Origin: Lachnospiraceae bacterium
GTDB lineage: Bacteria > Bacillota > Clostridia > Lachnospirales > Lachnospiraceae
Reading direction: 5' to 3'
Assembly (NCBI GenBank): GCA_014804675.1
Contig: JAAUZH010000011.1
Location: forward strand, 151,194 to 215,193
Length of the DNA: 64,000 nt
In this document: positions 54,028 through 62,220 of the stretch, piece after piece
How positions within the stretch are numbered: position 1 is the stretch's first letter
How the letters are laid out: each line of letters starts with the position of its first letter
Position numbers and translations under genes: made by a program
Notes under the pieces: model-generated
The model's database searches: none
What the model was told of the DNA's origin: nothing
What the model saw: only the letters and a program-made list of their open reading frames with translations

Positions 54028-54571
54028 TTAAGCCGCTCCATTTAGTATCCTTTTCAGAAATTATCAGATCCTCTCTTGTCATTCCTTCCGGCATAGGCCA
54101 CTTTACGCCAATGGCCTCATCACACCATAGCAGGCCGCCCTCATCATTGGGATGGTAAAAATCCGTACATTTATATGCAAATTCCGCATAATCCGATAAC
54201 ACGATAAATCCATGGGCAAAATTTTTCGGTATAAAAAACTGCTTTTTGTTTTCTGCCGATAAATGCACCCCATACCATTGTCCGTAAGTCTCTGAGCCTT
54301 TTCTCAAATCTACCGCCACATCAAACACCTCTCCGCTGACAACCCGGACAAGCTTATCCTGCGGAAAATTAATCTGATAATGAAGCCCTCTTAATACTCC
54401 CTTTTTGGAAGCAGACTGATTGTCCTGAACAAACTCCATGTCAATTCCCGCTTCTTTAAAATCATTATAATTGTAGGTCTCCATGAAGTACCCTCTCTCA
54501 TCGCCGAATACAGCAGGCGTAATAACCTTCAAGCCTTCTATATGACAGGTTTCCACTGTTATTTTTCCCAT
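54008..54571 (-). CDS. rmlC: dTDP-4-dehydrorhamnose 3,5-epimerase
   Basis: Cupin epimerase of 187 residues, third enzyme of dTDP-L-rhamnose synthesis. Seen: VFGDERGYFMETYN, FVQDNQSASKKGVLRGLHYQ (catalytic His at about 66), DVAVDLRKGSETYGQW and FFIPKNFAHGFIVLS. The length and the C-terminal YHPNDEGGLLWCDEAIGVKWP are normal. It lies in one operon with rmlB and rmlA. Confidence 0.96.
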   Translation of the reverse strand: MGKITVETCHIEGLKVITPAVFGDERGYFMETYNYNDFKEAGIDMEFVQDNQSASKKGVLRGLHYQINFPQDKLVRVVSGEVFDVAVDLRKGSETYGQWYGVHLSAENKKQFFIPKNFAHGFIVLSDYAEFAYKCTDFYHPNDEGGLLWCDEAIGVKWPMPEGMTREDLIISEKDTKWSGLNEQKDK

Positions 54572-54598
54572 TTTTATCTTCCTTTCTGTTATTCCTAT

Positions 54599-55915
54599 TT
54601 AAAATCCCACATAGCTGATATTCAAATCCACTCTTCCGTCAATACCGTCTACCGTTCCAGAAGAAGTATACTGCCACAAATCATAGCTTCCCTCATAGGT
54701 AGGCATCCTTCTGTATTGGGCAAGCCATATATAGTAGCTTTCCAGTACGCTCACATCCACATTGCTGCCAAACCAGCTTTTGCTTGCATATACCCCTGCA
54801 TTAAATCCGGAATTTTCAATGGTCTCGCAAAATGCCTTACATACCTGGGTGCGGGTTTCCTTATTCAGCTGGTCGGCCCGGCCTTTCCCCCCTGCTCCTT
54901 CTGTGTCTATAAAAATAGGAAAGGCAAGTTCATAACCCTTGCAGAGAGTAAGCACCATACTGGCTTCCTCTACTGCTTCCACTGTATTAACAGCCTGCGT
55001 AAAGAAATAAATGCCCACCTTGATTCCTTCCTTTGTGGCTCCTTCTATGTTCTTTCTAAAATAGGGATCTTCCACCAAGGCACCGGTAGAGGAACCTCTA
55101 TATCCGCAGCGGATAATAACAAAATCCACACCTGCATCTTTTACTTTCTTCCAGTCTATCTCTTTGTTCCATTTGGAAACATCAATCCCAAATCCCGTAT
55201 TTTCCTTTTTTAAATGCTCTACCGTTTCCGTGCTGTCAGCATCCGCCAAAGCCCCTGAAACCTCGGTATCTTCTATGGAAGCATCCACTTCCTCTTCTGA
55301 TTTGATCATGTAGGAAATGTCTTCTATCAGCCGGTATTCAATTTGCTCCTTCACATGGATGGAAACCGCATCCGGCACAGTAAAATCATCCATTTCCTCC
55401 AGGGAAACCCGATAATCTCCCGCTTTCATATCGCCTACGTAAATAAGTCCATCCTTGTCCAAATCCTTATAATAAATGCTTTCCTTTACCGTGTCACCTT
55501 CCAAAGCTTCCAGCAAAACCCGAAATCCTCTTCCTGTAACAAGCTGGTCGTTTCCGTCAATGACGGTTACTCTTAAATCCTTTTCCACAGAATTTACCAA
55601 AAGGGATAATTCCTTGCTCTTTCTCTCAGACTCGGTTTCCTCCGAGGTAGTTTCCTGATCAAAAAAGTCCGGATCTGCCAAAAACGCATAAGGATCCTTT
55701 TTGGGATTCAAGTCATATTCTTTATATATTGCTGCGTCACCCTGCAGCACCTCTTCCGTATCCTCTGTTTCCGGCTGCTGCACCTTATTTTTCTGCAATC
55801 CCTTGGGCAGAAAGCTGCCTGTTGCTGCAAAATTTGCAACAAATACGGCGCCGACCACACAGATCATTATGGTAATAACAGCCAAAATTACCTGTTTTTT
55901 TAACCTAGAGTCCAT
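54599..55915 (-). CDS. Membrane-anchored GH25 lysozyme
   Basis: Muramidase of 438 residues: one N-terminal membrane anchor (about 8-28), an acidic linker, a small beta domain (about 110-200, [27 protein letters not shown], resembling a prealbumin-like fold) and a C-terminal GH25 barrel. Active-site landmarks are GIDVSKWN (D at about 245) and [11 protein letters not shown]. It cuts peptidoglycan at the outer membrane face, perhaps opening the wall for glycan attachment or growth. I chose the ATG at 55915, which follows AGAGG by 6 bp; the open frame can be read from a TTG at 55921. It overlaps the end of rmlA by 11 bp. Confidence 0.88.
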   Translation of the reverse strand: MDSRLKKQVILAVITIMICVVGAVFVANFAATGSFLPKGLQKNKVQQPETEDTEEVLQGDAAIYKEYDLNPKKDPYAFLADPDFFDQETTSEETESERKSKELSLLVNSVEKDLRVTVIDGNDQLVTGRGFRVLLEALEGDTVKESIYYKDLDKDGLIYVGDMKAGDYRVSLEEMDDFTVPDAVSIHVKEQIEYRLIEDISYMIKSEEEVDASIEDTEVSGALADADSTETVEHLKKENTGFGIDVSKWNKEIDWKKVKDAGVDFVIIRCGYRGSSTGALVEDPYFRKNIEGATKEGIKVGIYFFTQAVNTVEAVEEASMVLTLCKGYELAFPIFIDTEGAGGKGRADQLNKETRTQVCKAFCETIENSGFNAGVYASKSWFGSNVDVSVLESYYIWLAQYRRMPTYEGSYDLWQYTSSGTVDGIDGRVDLNISYVGF

Positions 55916-56774
55916 TTGCAACCTCTACTAAATATTTTCCATAATCGGTTTTCATAAGGGGCTCTGCCAGACAAAGCAGCTGCTCCCTGTCAATAAATCC
56001 TCTTTTGTATGCGATTTCTTCAATACAGGAAATATAGAGCCCCTGTCTTTTTTGAAAAGCAGCAACAAAATCCGCTGCATCTAAAAGGGAATCATGATTC
56101 CCCGTATCAAGCCATGCAAAGCCTCTTCCCAGCGTCTCAACCTGAAGAGTTCCTCTTCTTAAGTATTCATTATTGATACTGGTAATCTCAATTTCCCCTC
56201 TTGCTGATGGTTTTACATTTTTTGCAATTTCCACTACATCATTGTCATAGAAGTAGAGTCCCGGCACCGCATAATTGCTCTTGGGCTTTTCTGGTTTTTC
56301 CTCAATGGAAAGAGCTTTTCCGCTTTCGTCAAATTCCACTACTCCATATTCTCTAGGGTCCCTTACATAATAGCCGAAAATCGTGGCACCATTTTCCCTC
56401 TCCGCCACCTTCCGAAGGACCTTCGAAAAACTTTGCCCATAAAAAATATTATCTCCTAAAACCAGGGCAACGCTGTCACTGCCGATAAAATCCGCTCCAA
56501 TAATGAATGCATCCGCAAGTCCCCTGGGCGTTTCCTGCACAGCATAGGAAAACTTCATTCCAAGCTGCTCTCCGCTTCCAAATAATTCTTCAAATACAGG
56601 CAGATCCCTTGGAGTGGAAATAATCAATACCTCCTTGATGCCTGCCAGCATTAAAATGGACAGTGGATAATAAATCATAGGTTTATCATAAACCGGCATA
56701 ATCTGTTTTGAAATTGCTTTCGTAAGCGGATATAGTCTTGTTCCCGCTCCTCCCGCCAGGATAATTCCCTTCAT
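55905..56774 (-). CDS. rmlA: Glucose-1-phosphate thymidylyltransferase
   Basis: First enzyme of dTDP-L-rhamnose synthesis, 289 residues (normal). Seen: [18 protein letters not shown] with the nucleotide loop, [28 protein letters not shown] (metal Asp at about 110), [23 protein letters not shown] and [14 protein letters not shown]. It uses glucose-1-P, which the phosphohexomutase at 32723 can supply. Regulation is with rmlB from the promoter at 58075-58103. Confidence 0.97.
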   Translation of the reverse strand: MKGIILAGGAGTRLYPLTKAISKQIMPVYDKPMIYYPLSILMLAGIKEVLIISTPRDLPVFEELFGSGEQLGMKFSYAVQETPRGLADAFIIGADFIGSDSVALVLGDNIFYGQSFSKVLRKVAERENGATIFGYYVRDPREYGVVEFDESGKALSIEEKPEKPKSNYAVPGLYFYDNDVVEIAKNVKPSARGEIEITSINNEYLRRGTLQVETLGRGFAWLDTGNHDSLLDAADFVAAFQKRQGLYISCIEEIAYKRGFIDREQLLCLAEPLMKTDYGKYLVEVANGL

Positions 56775-56851
56775 AGCTTGCTCCTTTCCTGATATGAAGC
56801 CGAAAGCTGCGCTCTAATCCGCCGCTTTGCTTCTATACCTGTGTACACTAA

Positions 56852-56879
56852 GGGGGAAGGCTGTCTTCAACCTTCCCTC
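56852..56879. other. Hairpin between rmlB and rmlA
   Basis: A 9-bp stem with one G-T pair (56852-56860 with 56871-56879) and a 10-nt loop, directly after the rmlB stop. No U-run follows on the minus strand, so it is not a complete terminator; it could slow decay of, or partly limit, transcripts reaching rmlA. Confidence 0.4.
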
Positions 56880-56888
56880 CGGATATTT

Positions 56889-57965
56889 CTATTGATACAT
56901 CTCGTTATAATATTTTTGATAGTCGCCGCTCGTTACATTCTTCATCCATTCTTCATGCTCAAAGAACCATTGAATAGTCAGCCTGATGCCTTCCTTGAAC
57001 ATAGTCTCCGGCTCCCATCCGATTTCTGTTTTAATCTTATCCGGTGCAATGGCATAGCGTCTGTCATGACCTTTTCTGTCTGTCACATAAGTAATCAAAT
57101 CCTTAGACACCAGTTCTTTTCTTGGGTCCCCCTCTGGAAGCATTTCCTGAAGCGTATCGATTATAATGTTGATGATCTCTATATTCTGCTTTTCGTTGTG
57201 TCCGCCTATATTGTAGGTTTCAAACAACCGTCCCTTTTCCTGTACCATGTCGATTGCTTTTGCATGATCCTCCACATAAAGCCAGTCACGTACATTTTTT
57301 CCGTCACCGTAAACCGGAAGCTTTTTTCCCTGCAGCGCATTGTTGATAATAAGGGGAATCAGTTTCTCCGGGAACTGATAAGGGCCGTAGTTGTTGCTGC
57401 AGTTGGTAATATTGGCAGGAAACCGGTACGTATCCATATATGCCTTTACAAGCATGTCCGAGCTGGCCTTGCTGGCAGAATAGGGACTGTGCGGATCATA
57501 AGGAGTGGTCTCGTAAAAATACTCTCCTTCCTCCTCCAGGGAACCGTATACCTCATCCGTAGAAACATGAAGGAACTTTTTCCCTTCCTTGAAAGTACCA
57601 TCCGGCTGCTCCCATGCCGCCTTTGCACAATTTAACATAACAAGCGTTCCCAATACATTGGTCTGAACGAACACTTCGGGGTTTTTAATGCTTCTGTCCA
57701 CATGGCTTTCCGCTGCAAAATGCACTACCCTGTCGATATCATTTTCCGCAAACAATTTTGAAATGGTGTCCTTATCGCAAATATCCGCCTTTACAAATGT
57801 ATAATTCTCCCGGTTTTCCACTTCCTTTAAATTTTCCAGATTGCCTGCATAGGTAAGGGCATCCACATTGATAATGCGTATTTCATCACCATATTTTTTG
57901 AACATATAATGAATATAATTGGAACCAATGAAGCCTGCGCCTCCTGTTACCAAATAAGTTCTCAT
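56889..57965 (-). CDS. rmlB: dTDP-glucose 4,6-dehydratase
   Basis: Short-chain dehydrogenase of 358 residues, second enzyme of dTDP-L-rhamnose synthesis. Seen: NAD loop VTGGAGFIGSNYIHYM, HFAAESHVDRSI, STDEVYGSLEEEG with Asp-Glu, the catalytic Tyr-x3-Lys in SPYSASKASSD, and NNYGPYQFPEKLIPL. It is the first gene of the second glycan operon, about 110 nt after a good promoter. rmlD, the last gene of the pathway, is not in this window. Confidence 0.97.
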   Translation of the reverse strand: MRTYLVTGGAGFIGSNYIHYMFKKYGDEIRIINVDALTYAGNLENLKEVENRENYTFVKADICDKDTISKLFAENDIDRVVHFAAESHVDRSIKNPEVFVQTNVLGTLVMLNCAKAAWEQPDGTFKEGKKFLHVSTDEVYGSLEEEGEYFYETTPYDPHSPYSASKASSDMLVKAYMDTYRFPANITNCSNNYGPYQFPEKLIPLIINNALQGKKLPVYGDGKNVRDWLYVEDHAKAIDMVQEKGRLFETYNIGGHNEKQNIEIINIIIDTLQEMLPEGDPRKELVSKDLITYVTDRKGHDRRYAIAPDKIKTEIGWEPETMFKEGIRLTIQWFFEHEEWMKNVTSGDYQKYYNEMYQ

Positions 57966-58074
57966 TTATTATCCTCCCTGTTTTCATTGTCCGTTTTTGT
58001 ATTCTTAGGATATGCAGTCATAGGATTTTCTATTTATCCACTGTCTCTTTCGTTTCCTAAAACATCATGCGGAT

Positions 58075-58103
58075 ATTCTAACATAAATTCTCTGTTTTCG
58101 CAA
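58075..58103 (-). promoter_or_regulatory. Promoter of the rml operon
   Basis: TTGCGA (58098-58103), a 17-bp spacer and TAGAAT (58075-58080) on the minus strand. The leader to the rmlB ATG is about 100 nt, ending in AGGGAGGATAATAA. Confidence 0.6.
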
Positions 58104-58181
58104 CTTCACTGTGCATTTGTTGCCATAAACTGGAAAATCCTGTATATTTCTTTCTTTTTTTCTTATGATTTGCAGTTTTTT

Positions 58182-58225
58182 GTCAACGTAATTAGGTTGA
58201 CCTCATTCACAAAAAATGACACAAT
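58182..58225 (+). promoter_or_regulatory. Palindrome overlapping a plus-strand promoter
   Basis: A 20-bp palindrome with one mismatched pair, GTCAAC-N8-GTTGAC (58182-58201), overlaps the likely -35 box TTGACC (58197-58202); CACAAT at 58220-58225 is the -10 box after 17 bp. It could control the zinc-ribbon gene at 58263, and lies about 80 bp upstream of the divergent rml promoter. Confidence 0.5.
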
Positions 58226-58262
58226 ATTTACAAAACAAGCAAATCCATTGGAGGAATTTTTT

Positions 58263-58445
58263 ATGTTATATATTCACTTATGCAATCATTGCAGCCGCTT
58301 CCATATTCTAAATGGCCATAAAACCCATTGCCCTATTTGTGACAGCCCTCTTCAGGAAATGAAGCTGGATTTTCTAAATTATACGCAAATGAATGAGGCG
58401 GAAAGAGAAAACTACAAAAGAAAGGTGCAGACCAGCAACCGCTAA
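58263..58445 (+). CDS. Small zinc-ribbon protein
   Basis: Protein of 60 residues with two CxxC knuckles, CNHCSRFHILNGHKTHCPIC, at about 7-26, followed by a charged helix (MNEAERENYKRKV). The ATG at 58263 follows GGAGGAATTTTTT, a strong ribosome binding site, and the gene has its own promoter and terminator, so it is real despite its size. It may bind zinc and act as a small adaptor; no family function is known to me. Confidence 0.75.
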   Translation: MLYIHLCNHCSRFHILNGHKTHCPICDSPLQEMKLDFLNYTQMNEAERENYKRKVQTSNR

Positions 58446-58457
58446 CATGCACCTTTT
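58421..58457. terminator. Terminator between the zinc-ribbon gene and ugd
   Basis: A 9-bp stem, AAAGGTGCA (58421-58429) with TGCACCTTT (58448-58456), around an 18-nt loop, then TTCTCC. It overlaps the last codons of the zinc-ribbon gene and can serve both convergent genes. Confidence 0.6.
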
Positions 58458-58470
58458 CTCCGGGATATCA

Positions 58471-59799
58471 TCAGGAACCCACACCAATCTGATAATATTC
58501 CATTTCTAATTTCCTCATCATTTTCTTGTCATATTGATTCCTGCCGTCAAAGATAACCGGATTCTTCAAAAGATTTTTGATTTCTTCCATGTCCGGCTGT
58601 CTGAATTCCTTCCATTCCGTAATCAGAATCAATGCATCTGCGCCCTTTAATGCCTCATATTTACTTTCCACATAAGAAACACTGTCATTTCCCTTTAAAT
58701 AACATTCCCTTGCTTCGTCCATAGCCTTTGGATCATAAGCAGTGACTCTGGCGCCGCGTTTCGTCAATTCACTGATAATAGTAATGGCTGGGGATTCTCT
58801 CATGTCATCCGTATCGGGCTTAAAGGAAAGCCCCCATGCGGCAAAATTCATACCGGTTAAATCCTCACCGAAACGTTCAATCACCTTTCTGGGAATGACA
58901 AACTTCTGGCGCTTATTTACCGCTTCTACCGCCTCCAGCATCTGAGGTTCGTATCCAAACTGATGACTTGTCCTTACCAGCGCCTGGACATCCTTCGGGA
59001 AACAGCTGCCGCCGTATCCACAGCCGGCATAAATGAAAGAATAACCAATGCGCTGGTCGCTGCCGATTCCCCGCCTTACTTTATTTACATCCGCACCTAC
59101 CTTTTCGCAGATATTGCTGATTTCATTCATAAAGCTGATCTTGGTAGCAAGCATGGCATTTGCCGTATATTTGGTCATTTCTGCACTGGCTATATCCATT
59201 AAAATAAAATTTTCCGTATTTCTCACATAAGGAGTATACAGCTGGCGCATTACCTCGGCTGCTTCCTCATTGTCCGCACCAATCACAATACGGTCCGGAC
59301 GCATACAATCACCTACCGCAGTTCCCTCTTTCAAAAATTCCGGATTGGAAATCACATCAAAGGTTAAATCACTGTTTCTTGCATCCAATTCCGCCTGAAT
59401 GGCAGCCTTTACCTTTTCTGCCGTGCCAACCGGAACCGTTGACTTGTCCACTACGTACATGTGATGCTGCATACCTCTTCCAATGCTTTTTGCCACCTCT
59501 AATACGTAGTGCAGGTCTGCGCTTCCATCTTCTCCCATAGGCGTGCCCACTGCAATAAAGCACAAATTTGCCTTTTCCAAAGCCTGATTAATATCCGTAG
59601 TAAAACGCAAATGCCCTATTTTATAATTATTGAGTATCAGATTTTCCAGTCCCGGTTCATAAATCGGAATAATCCCTTGTTTCAGTTGCTGGATTTTTTC
59701 TTCGTCCACGTCCACGCACCATACATCATTTCCCATGTCGGAAAAGCATGTGCCTGTTACCAGTCCAACATATCCTGTTCCAACCACTGCAATCTTCAT
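58471..59799 (-). CDS. ugd: UDP-glucose 6-dehydrogenase
   Basis: NAD-dependent enzyme of 442 residues that oxidises UDP-glucose to UDP-glucuronate. Seen: MKIAVVGTGYVGLVTGTCFSDMG (NAD loop), FIAVGTPMGEDGSADL, DKSTVPVGTAEKV, NPEFLKEGTAVGDCMRPDRIVIG, and the catalytic Cys in GCGYGGSCFPKDV (about 260-272). UDP-glucuronate supplies an acidic sugar for the surface glycan or a precursor of pentoses. GDP-mannose dehydrogenase is less likely from the active-site text. It lies downstream of the NeuB-like gene. Confidence 0.93.
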   Translation of the reverse strand: MKIAVVGTGYVGLVTGTCFSDMGNDVWCVDVDEEKIQQLKQGIIPIYEPGLENLILNNYKIGHLRFTTDINQALEKANLCFIAVGTPMGEDGSADLHYVLEVAKSIGRGMQHHMYVVDKSTVPVGTAEKVKAAIQAELDARNSDLTFDVISNPEFLKEGTAVGDCMRPDRIVIGADNEEAAEVMRQLYTPYVRNTENFILMDIASAEMTKYTANAMLATKISFMNEISNICEKVGADVNKVRRGIGSDQRIGYSFIYAGCGYGGSCFPKDVQALVRTSHQFGYEPQMLEAVEAVNKRQKFVIPRKVIERFGEDLTGMNFAAWGLSFKPDTDDMRESPAITIISELTKRGARVTAYDPKAMDEARECYLKGNDSVSYVESKYEALKGADALILITEWKEFRQPDMEEIKNLLKNPVIFDGRNQYDKKMMRKLEMEYYQIGVGS

Positions 59800-59879
59800 T
59801 CTTTTATCTCCTTAGCGTTCCGATTCATAACTAATATTTGACTCTCATCATTTTCCTGTTTCATTTTTCCGGTTTCCAT

Positions 59880-60761
59880 TTATTGGGTGCGAAGCTTCTT
59901 TCTCTGAACCGCTTCAGCATCGGACATGTATTTTTCTCCGGTTCCAAGCGCCAGATGAACATCCTTGATTCGCTTGTTCAGCATATCCATTGCATGTACT
60001 TCCAGGCTTGCTTTCTGATCGCTTCCCCACATATCATGGGACAAGGTAACATGTCTTTCAATCACACAAGCGCCTAATGCCACTGACGCAATGGTAGGTT
60101 CCAGATTTGCCTCATGTCCGCTGTAACCCACCAGACAATCAAATCTTTTACGCAAAGTTCCAATCATGCGAAGATTAAGATCCTTTACCGGTGCCGGATA
60201 AGCACTGTTTGTATGAAGTAAGATATAATCCCCTTTTCCATACTTCTCCAACACTTCTACTGCGTGATCCACTTCTTCCATAGTAGTCATTCCGGTAGAT
60301 AAAATAACGGGCTTCCCTGACCTTGCCGCTTCTGCAACCATATCATCCCTTCCATTTGACGCACTGGCTACTTTAATATAGGGAATGTCATATTGAAGCA
60401 AAAACTCAAGGCTTGGCATATCCCAGGGCGAAGCGCTCCATGTCATTCCCTTGTCCCTGCAATATGCATCGATGATATCATACTGTTCTTTTTCAAATTC
60501 TACCCGGTATTTGTATTCTAAATAGGTCATGGTTCCCCAAGGGGTTTCCCTGGGCACGGATTTCTGTGCCTCCGGAACTGCCAGTTCCGGCGTCCGTTTC
60601 TGGAATTTTACATTATCCCAGCCGGTAGCATTTGCCGCATCTATCAATTTTTTTGCAATCTGGATATCTCCGTTATGGTTGATTCCAATCTCCGCTATCA
60701 TATAGGGGGCACTATTTTCTGTAATAAGCTTGTTCCCGATTTTGATTTGTTTGTTTGCCAT
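59880..60761 (-). CDS. NeuB-like sialic acid synthase without SAF domain
   Basis: TIM-barrel enzyme of 293 residues that condenses phosphoenolpyruvate with a hexosamine to a nonulosonic acid. Seen: YMIAEIGINHNGDIQIAKKLI, VKFQKRTPEL, ASASNGRDDM, ILSTGMTTMEEVDHAV, LLHTNSAYPAP, VGYSGHE and ACVIERHVTLSHDMWGSDQKASLE, all NeuB active-site blocks. Typical NeuB, LegI and PseI are about 340-350 residues and end in an antifreeze-like SAF domain; this one stops just after the barrel (AVQRKKLRTQ). No neuA, neuC, pse or leg genes are present, so the product is uncertain. I chose the ATG at 60761, preceded by AAAGGAAG. Confidence 0.85.
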   Translation of the reverse strand: MANKQIKIGNKLITENSAPYMIAEIGINHNGDIQIAKKLIDAANATGWDNVKFQKRTPELAVPEAQKSVPRETPWGTMTYLEYKYRVEFEKEQYDIIDAYCRDKGMTWSASPWDMPSLEFLLQYDIPYIKVASASNGRDDMVAEAARSGKPVILSTGMTTMEEVDHAVEVLEKYGKGDYILLHTNSAYPAPVKDLNLRMIGTLRKRFDCLVGYSGHEANLEPTIASVALGACVIERHVTLSHDMWGSDQKASLEVHAMDMLNKRIKDVHLALGTGEKYMSDAEAVQRKKLRTQ

Positions 60762-60815
60762 GACTTGTCTTCCTTTCCTGTTCCACAATTATATTTGCAT
60801 ATTATTTATTGCCAG

Positions 60816-61895
60816 TCAATATTGCAATGCCTTAAGCCTTTGAAAGAACATATGCGCTGTTTTTTCATCATCAAACCATTCAGGTAATATTTCCTGTATT
60901 TGATTTAATCCCACCTCTTTTACTGCTTCTATAGCAGCTTCCTTCTGACTTTGCTTTTTCACTGTAGTCAGGCAGTTGGCTCCTTCTATTGTCTCATAAG
61001 AATGAAATGCTTTATTAAAGTCCATTAAATCATATAATCTTATAGGCTGGTTCGTTTCATTTTCTATCAACAGCCCCCAATTGCCCCAGTGCCTGTCCGT
61101 ATTTCCCACTAAATAGTCTATCACATTCATCATATGATAAGAATATCCATCCAGTTTCAAGATGTATTCCATCTTATCAATATCATGATTCAGCGCATAG
61201 ATTTCAAAATATTCCATTGGAACAATGCTTCGTTCTAAAGATGTGATAAGCCTGCTTGCTGACACTTTTTCTCCGTCATAAAATTCTTCTTCATAGTCCA
61301 CATGTCTTACCTGAAAGCAACTACAAATCCTGCATGCCAGCAATTCCCGGTCAACCGGTTTTGTCCCTCCATCCTTTAACAGCCAGAATCCGTTTTCCCT
61401 CCGAACCCATGCTTTTGGATAATGTCCCTGAGTGCCAAGATCATCTGCAATCAAGTGGCTGTTTTGTATGGTCATCTGCCTTCCTCTCAGGGATACATCC
61501 ACAAAAGTCGATTCCAAATGATTTTCATACAGGTTCAGGGTGGCGAATTCCTGCTCCTCACCTGCTTCCCTGGTCCAATAAATATCCATAAGAGACAAAC
61601 AATGATATGACAATGCTATCTGCGCTCTGTCTTTATCCGTAACGGGCTGCATGGCACCAATACTATTTAAGATTTCTTTTGCATATTCTCTGTCCAGAGT
61701 CAGCACACGGGAAGCACACCAATGATAAAAATTATCCAGGTTCTGTATTCTAATATCTATATCATCCCCGAAATCCTCTTCCAAATACAAGTTATATGGC
61801 ATCATCTGCCCGATATAGATTTTACAAGTCCCATTTTTACAAATGCTTGCCACTATGCGTTCACCGTGCATAATATCGTATTGCCGCCAGTCCAT
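60816..61895 (-). CDS. HipA-like serine/threonine kinase
   Basis: Protein of 359 residues. The C-terminal half has the HipA-type catalytic block DYLVGNTDRHWGNWGLLI (about 262-279; catalytic Asp in TDRH, metal Asn) and LYDLMDFNKAF, the DFD-like site. The N-terminal half lacks the usual HipA_1 subdomain. No small HTH partner gene of a HipBA toxin-antitoxin pair flanks it, so it may be a stand-alone kinase of the kind found among phage-defence or accessory genes. The start ATG at 61895 follows an extended -10 promoter (61932-61940). Confidence 0.72.
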   Translation of the reverse strand: MDWRQYDIMHGERIVASICKNGTCKIYIGQMMPYNLYLEEDFGDDIDIRIQNLDNFYHWCASRVLTLDREYAKEILNSIGAMQPVTDKDRAQIALSYHCLSLMDIYWTREAGEEQEFATLNLYENHLESTFVDVSLRGRQMTIQNSHLIADDLGTQGHYPKAWVRRENGFWLLKDGGTKPVDRELLACRICSCFQVRHVDYEEEFYDGEKVSASRLITSLERSIVPMEYFEIYALNHDIDKMEYILKLDGYSYHMMNVIDYLVGNTDRHWGNWGLLIENETNQPIRLYDLMDFNKAFHSYETIEGANCLTTVKKQSQKEAAIEAVKEVGLNQIQEILPEWFDDEKTAHMFFQRLKALQY

Positions 61896-61931
61896 TTTAC
61901 ATATCTCTGCCTCTCTTTACAATTCTTTTCT

Positions 61932-61940
61932 ATTGTAACA
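61932..61940 (-). promoter_or_regulatory. Extended -10 promoter of the HipA-like gene
   Basis: TGTTACAAT on the minus strand matches TGnTATAAT with one change; no good -35 box. It lies 37 bp upstream of the start codon. Confidence 0.45.
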
Positions 61941-61988
61941 TATTCATTTTGGAAATGCTACCAAATCCGATTTTCACTTCTCAAATAA

Positions 61989-62220
61989 GCAACCGTTCAG
62001 CCCGTCTGGAAGGGGAGTGGATTTGGAAGGCATGGAGCTGGCAGCGCATATAGTAGTCTGACAGGCCTTGGCAAAGTCGCCAGCACTTACGCACCGTATT
62101 CGGGTGCGTTAGTACTGTTGCGTCTTTGCAGAGCGCAAGCGTGCCTGAAAGGCTACCATATGTGCTGCCAGCTCCATGCCTTCCAAATCCACTCCCCTTC
62201 CAGACGGACCGAATGGTTAC
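61989..62220 (+). ncRNA. Structured hairpin element, copy D
   Basis: A 232-bp element, the closest relative of copy A. Arms are complementary over about 70 bp with six transitions. Against copy A many arm bases differ, and in most cases both partners changed (for example CAGG/CCTG for CATG/CATG). The core is nearly identical to A (ACGCACC-GTATTC-GGTGCGT; GTCGCCAGCACTTA; TTAGTACTGTTGCGTC) and the side hairpin is GC-GCAA-GC, again GNRA. Its right end touches the stop codon of the gene at 62221. Confidence 0.72.
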
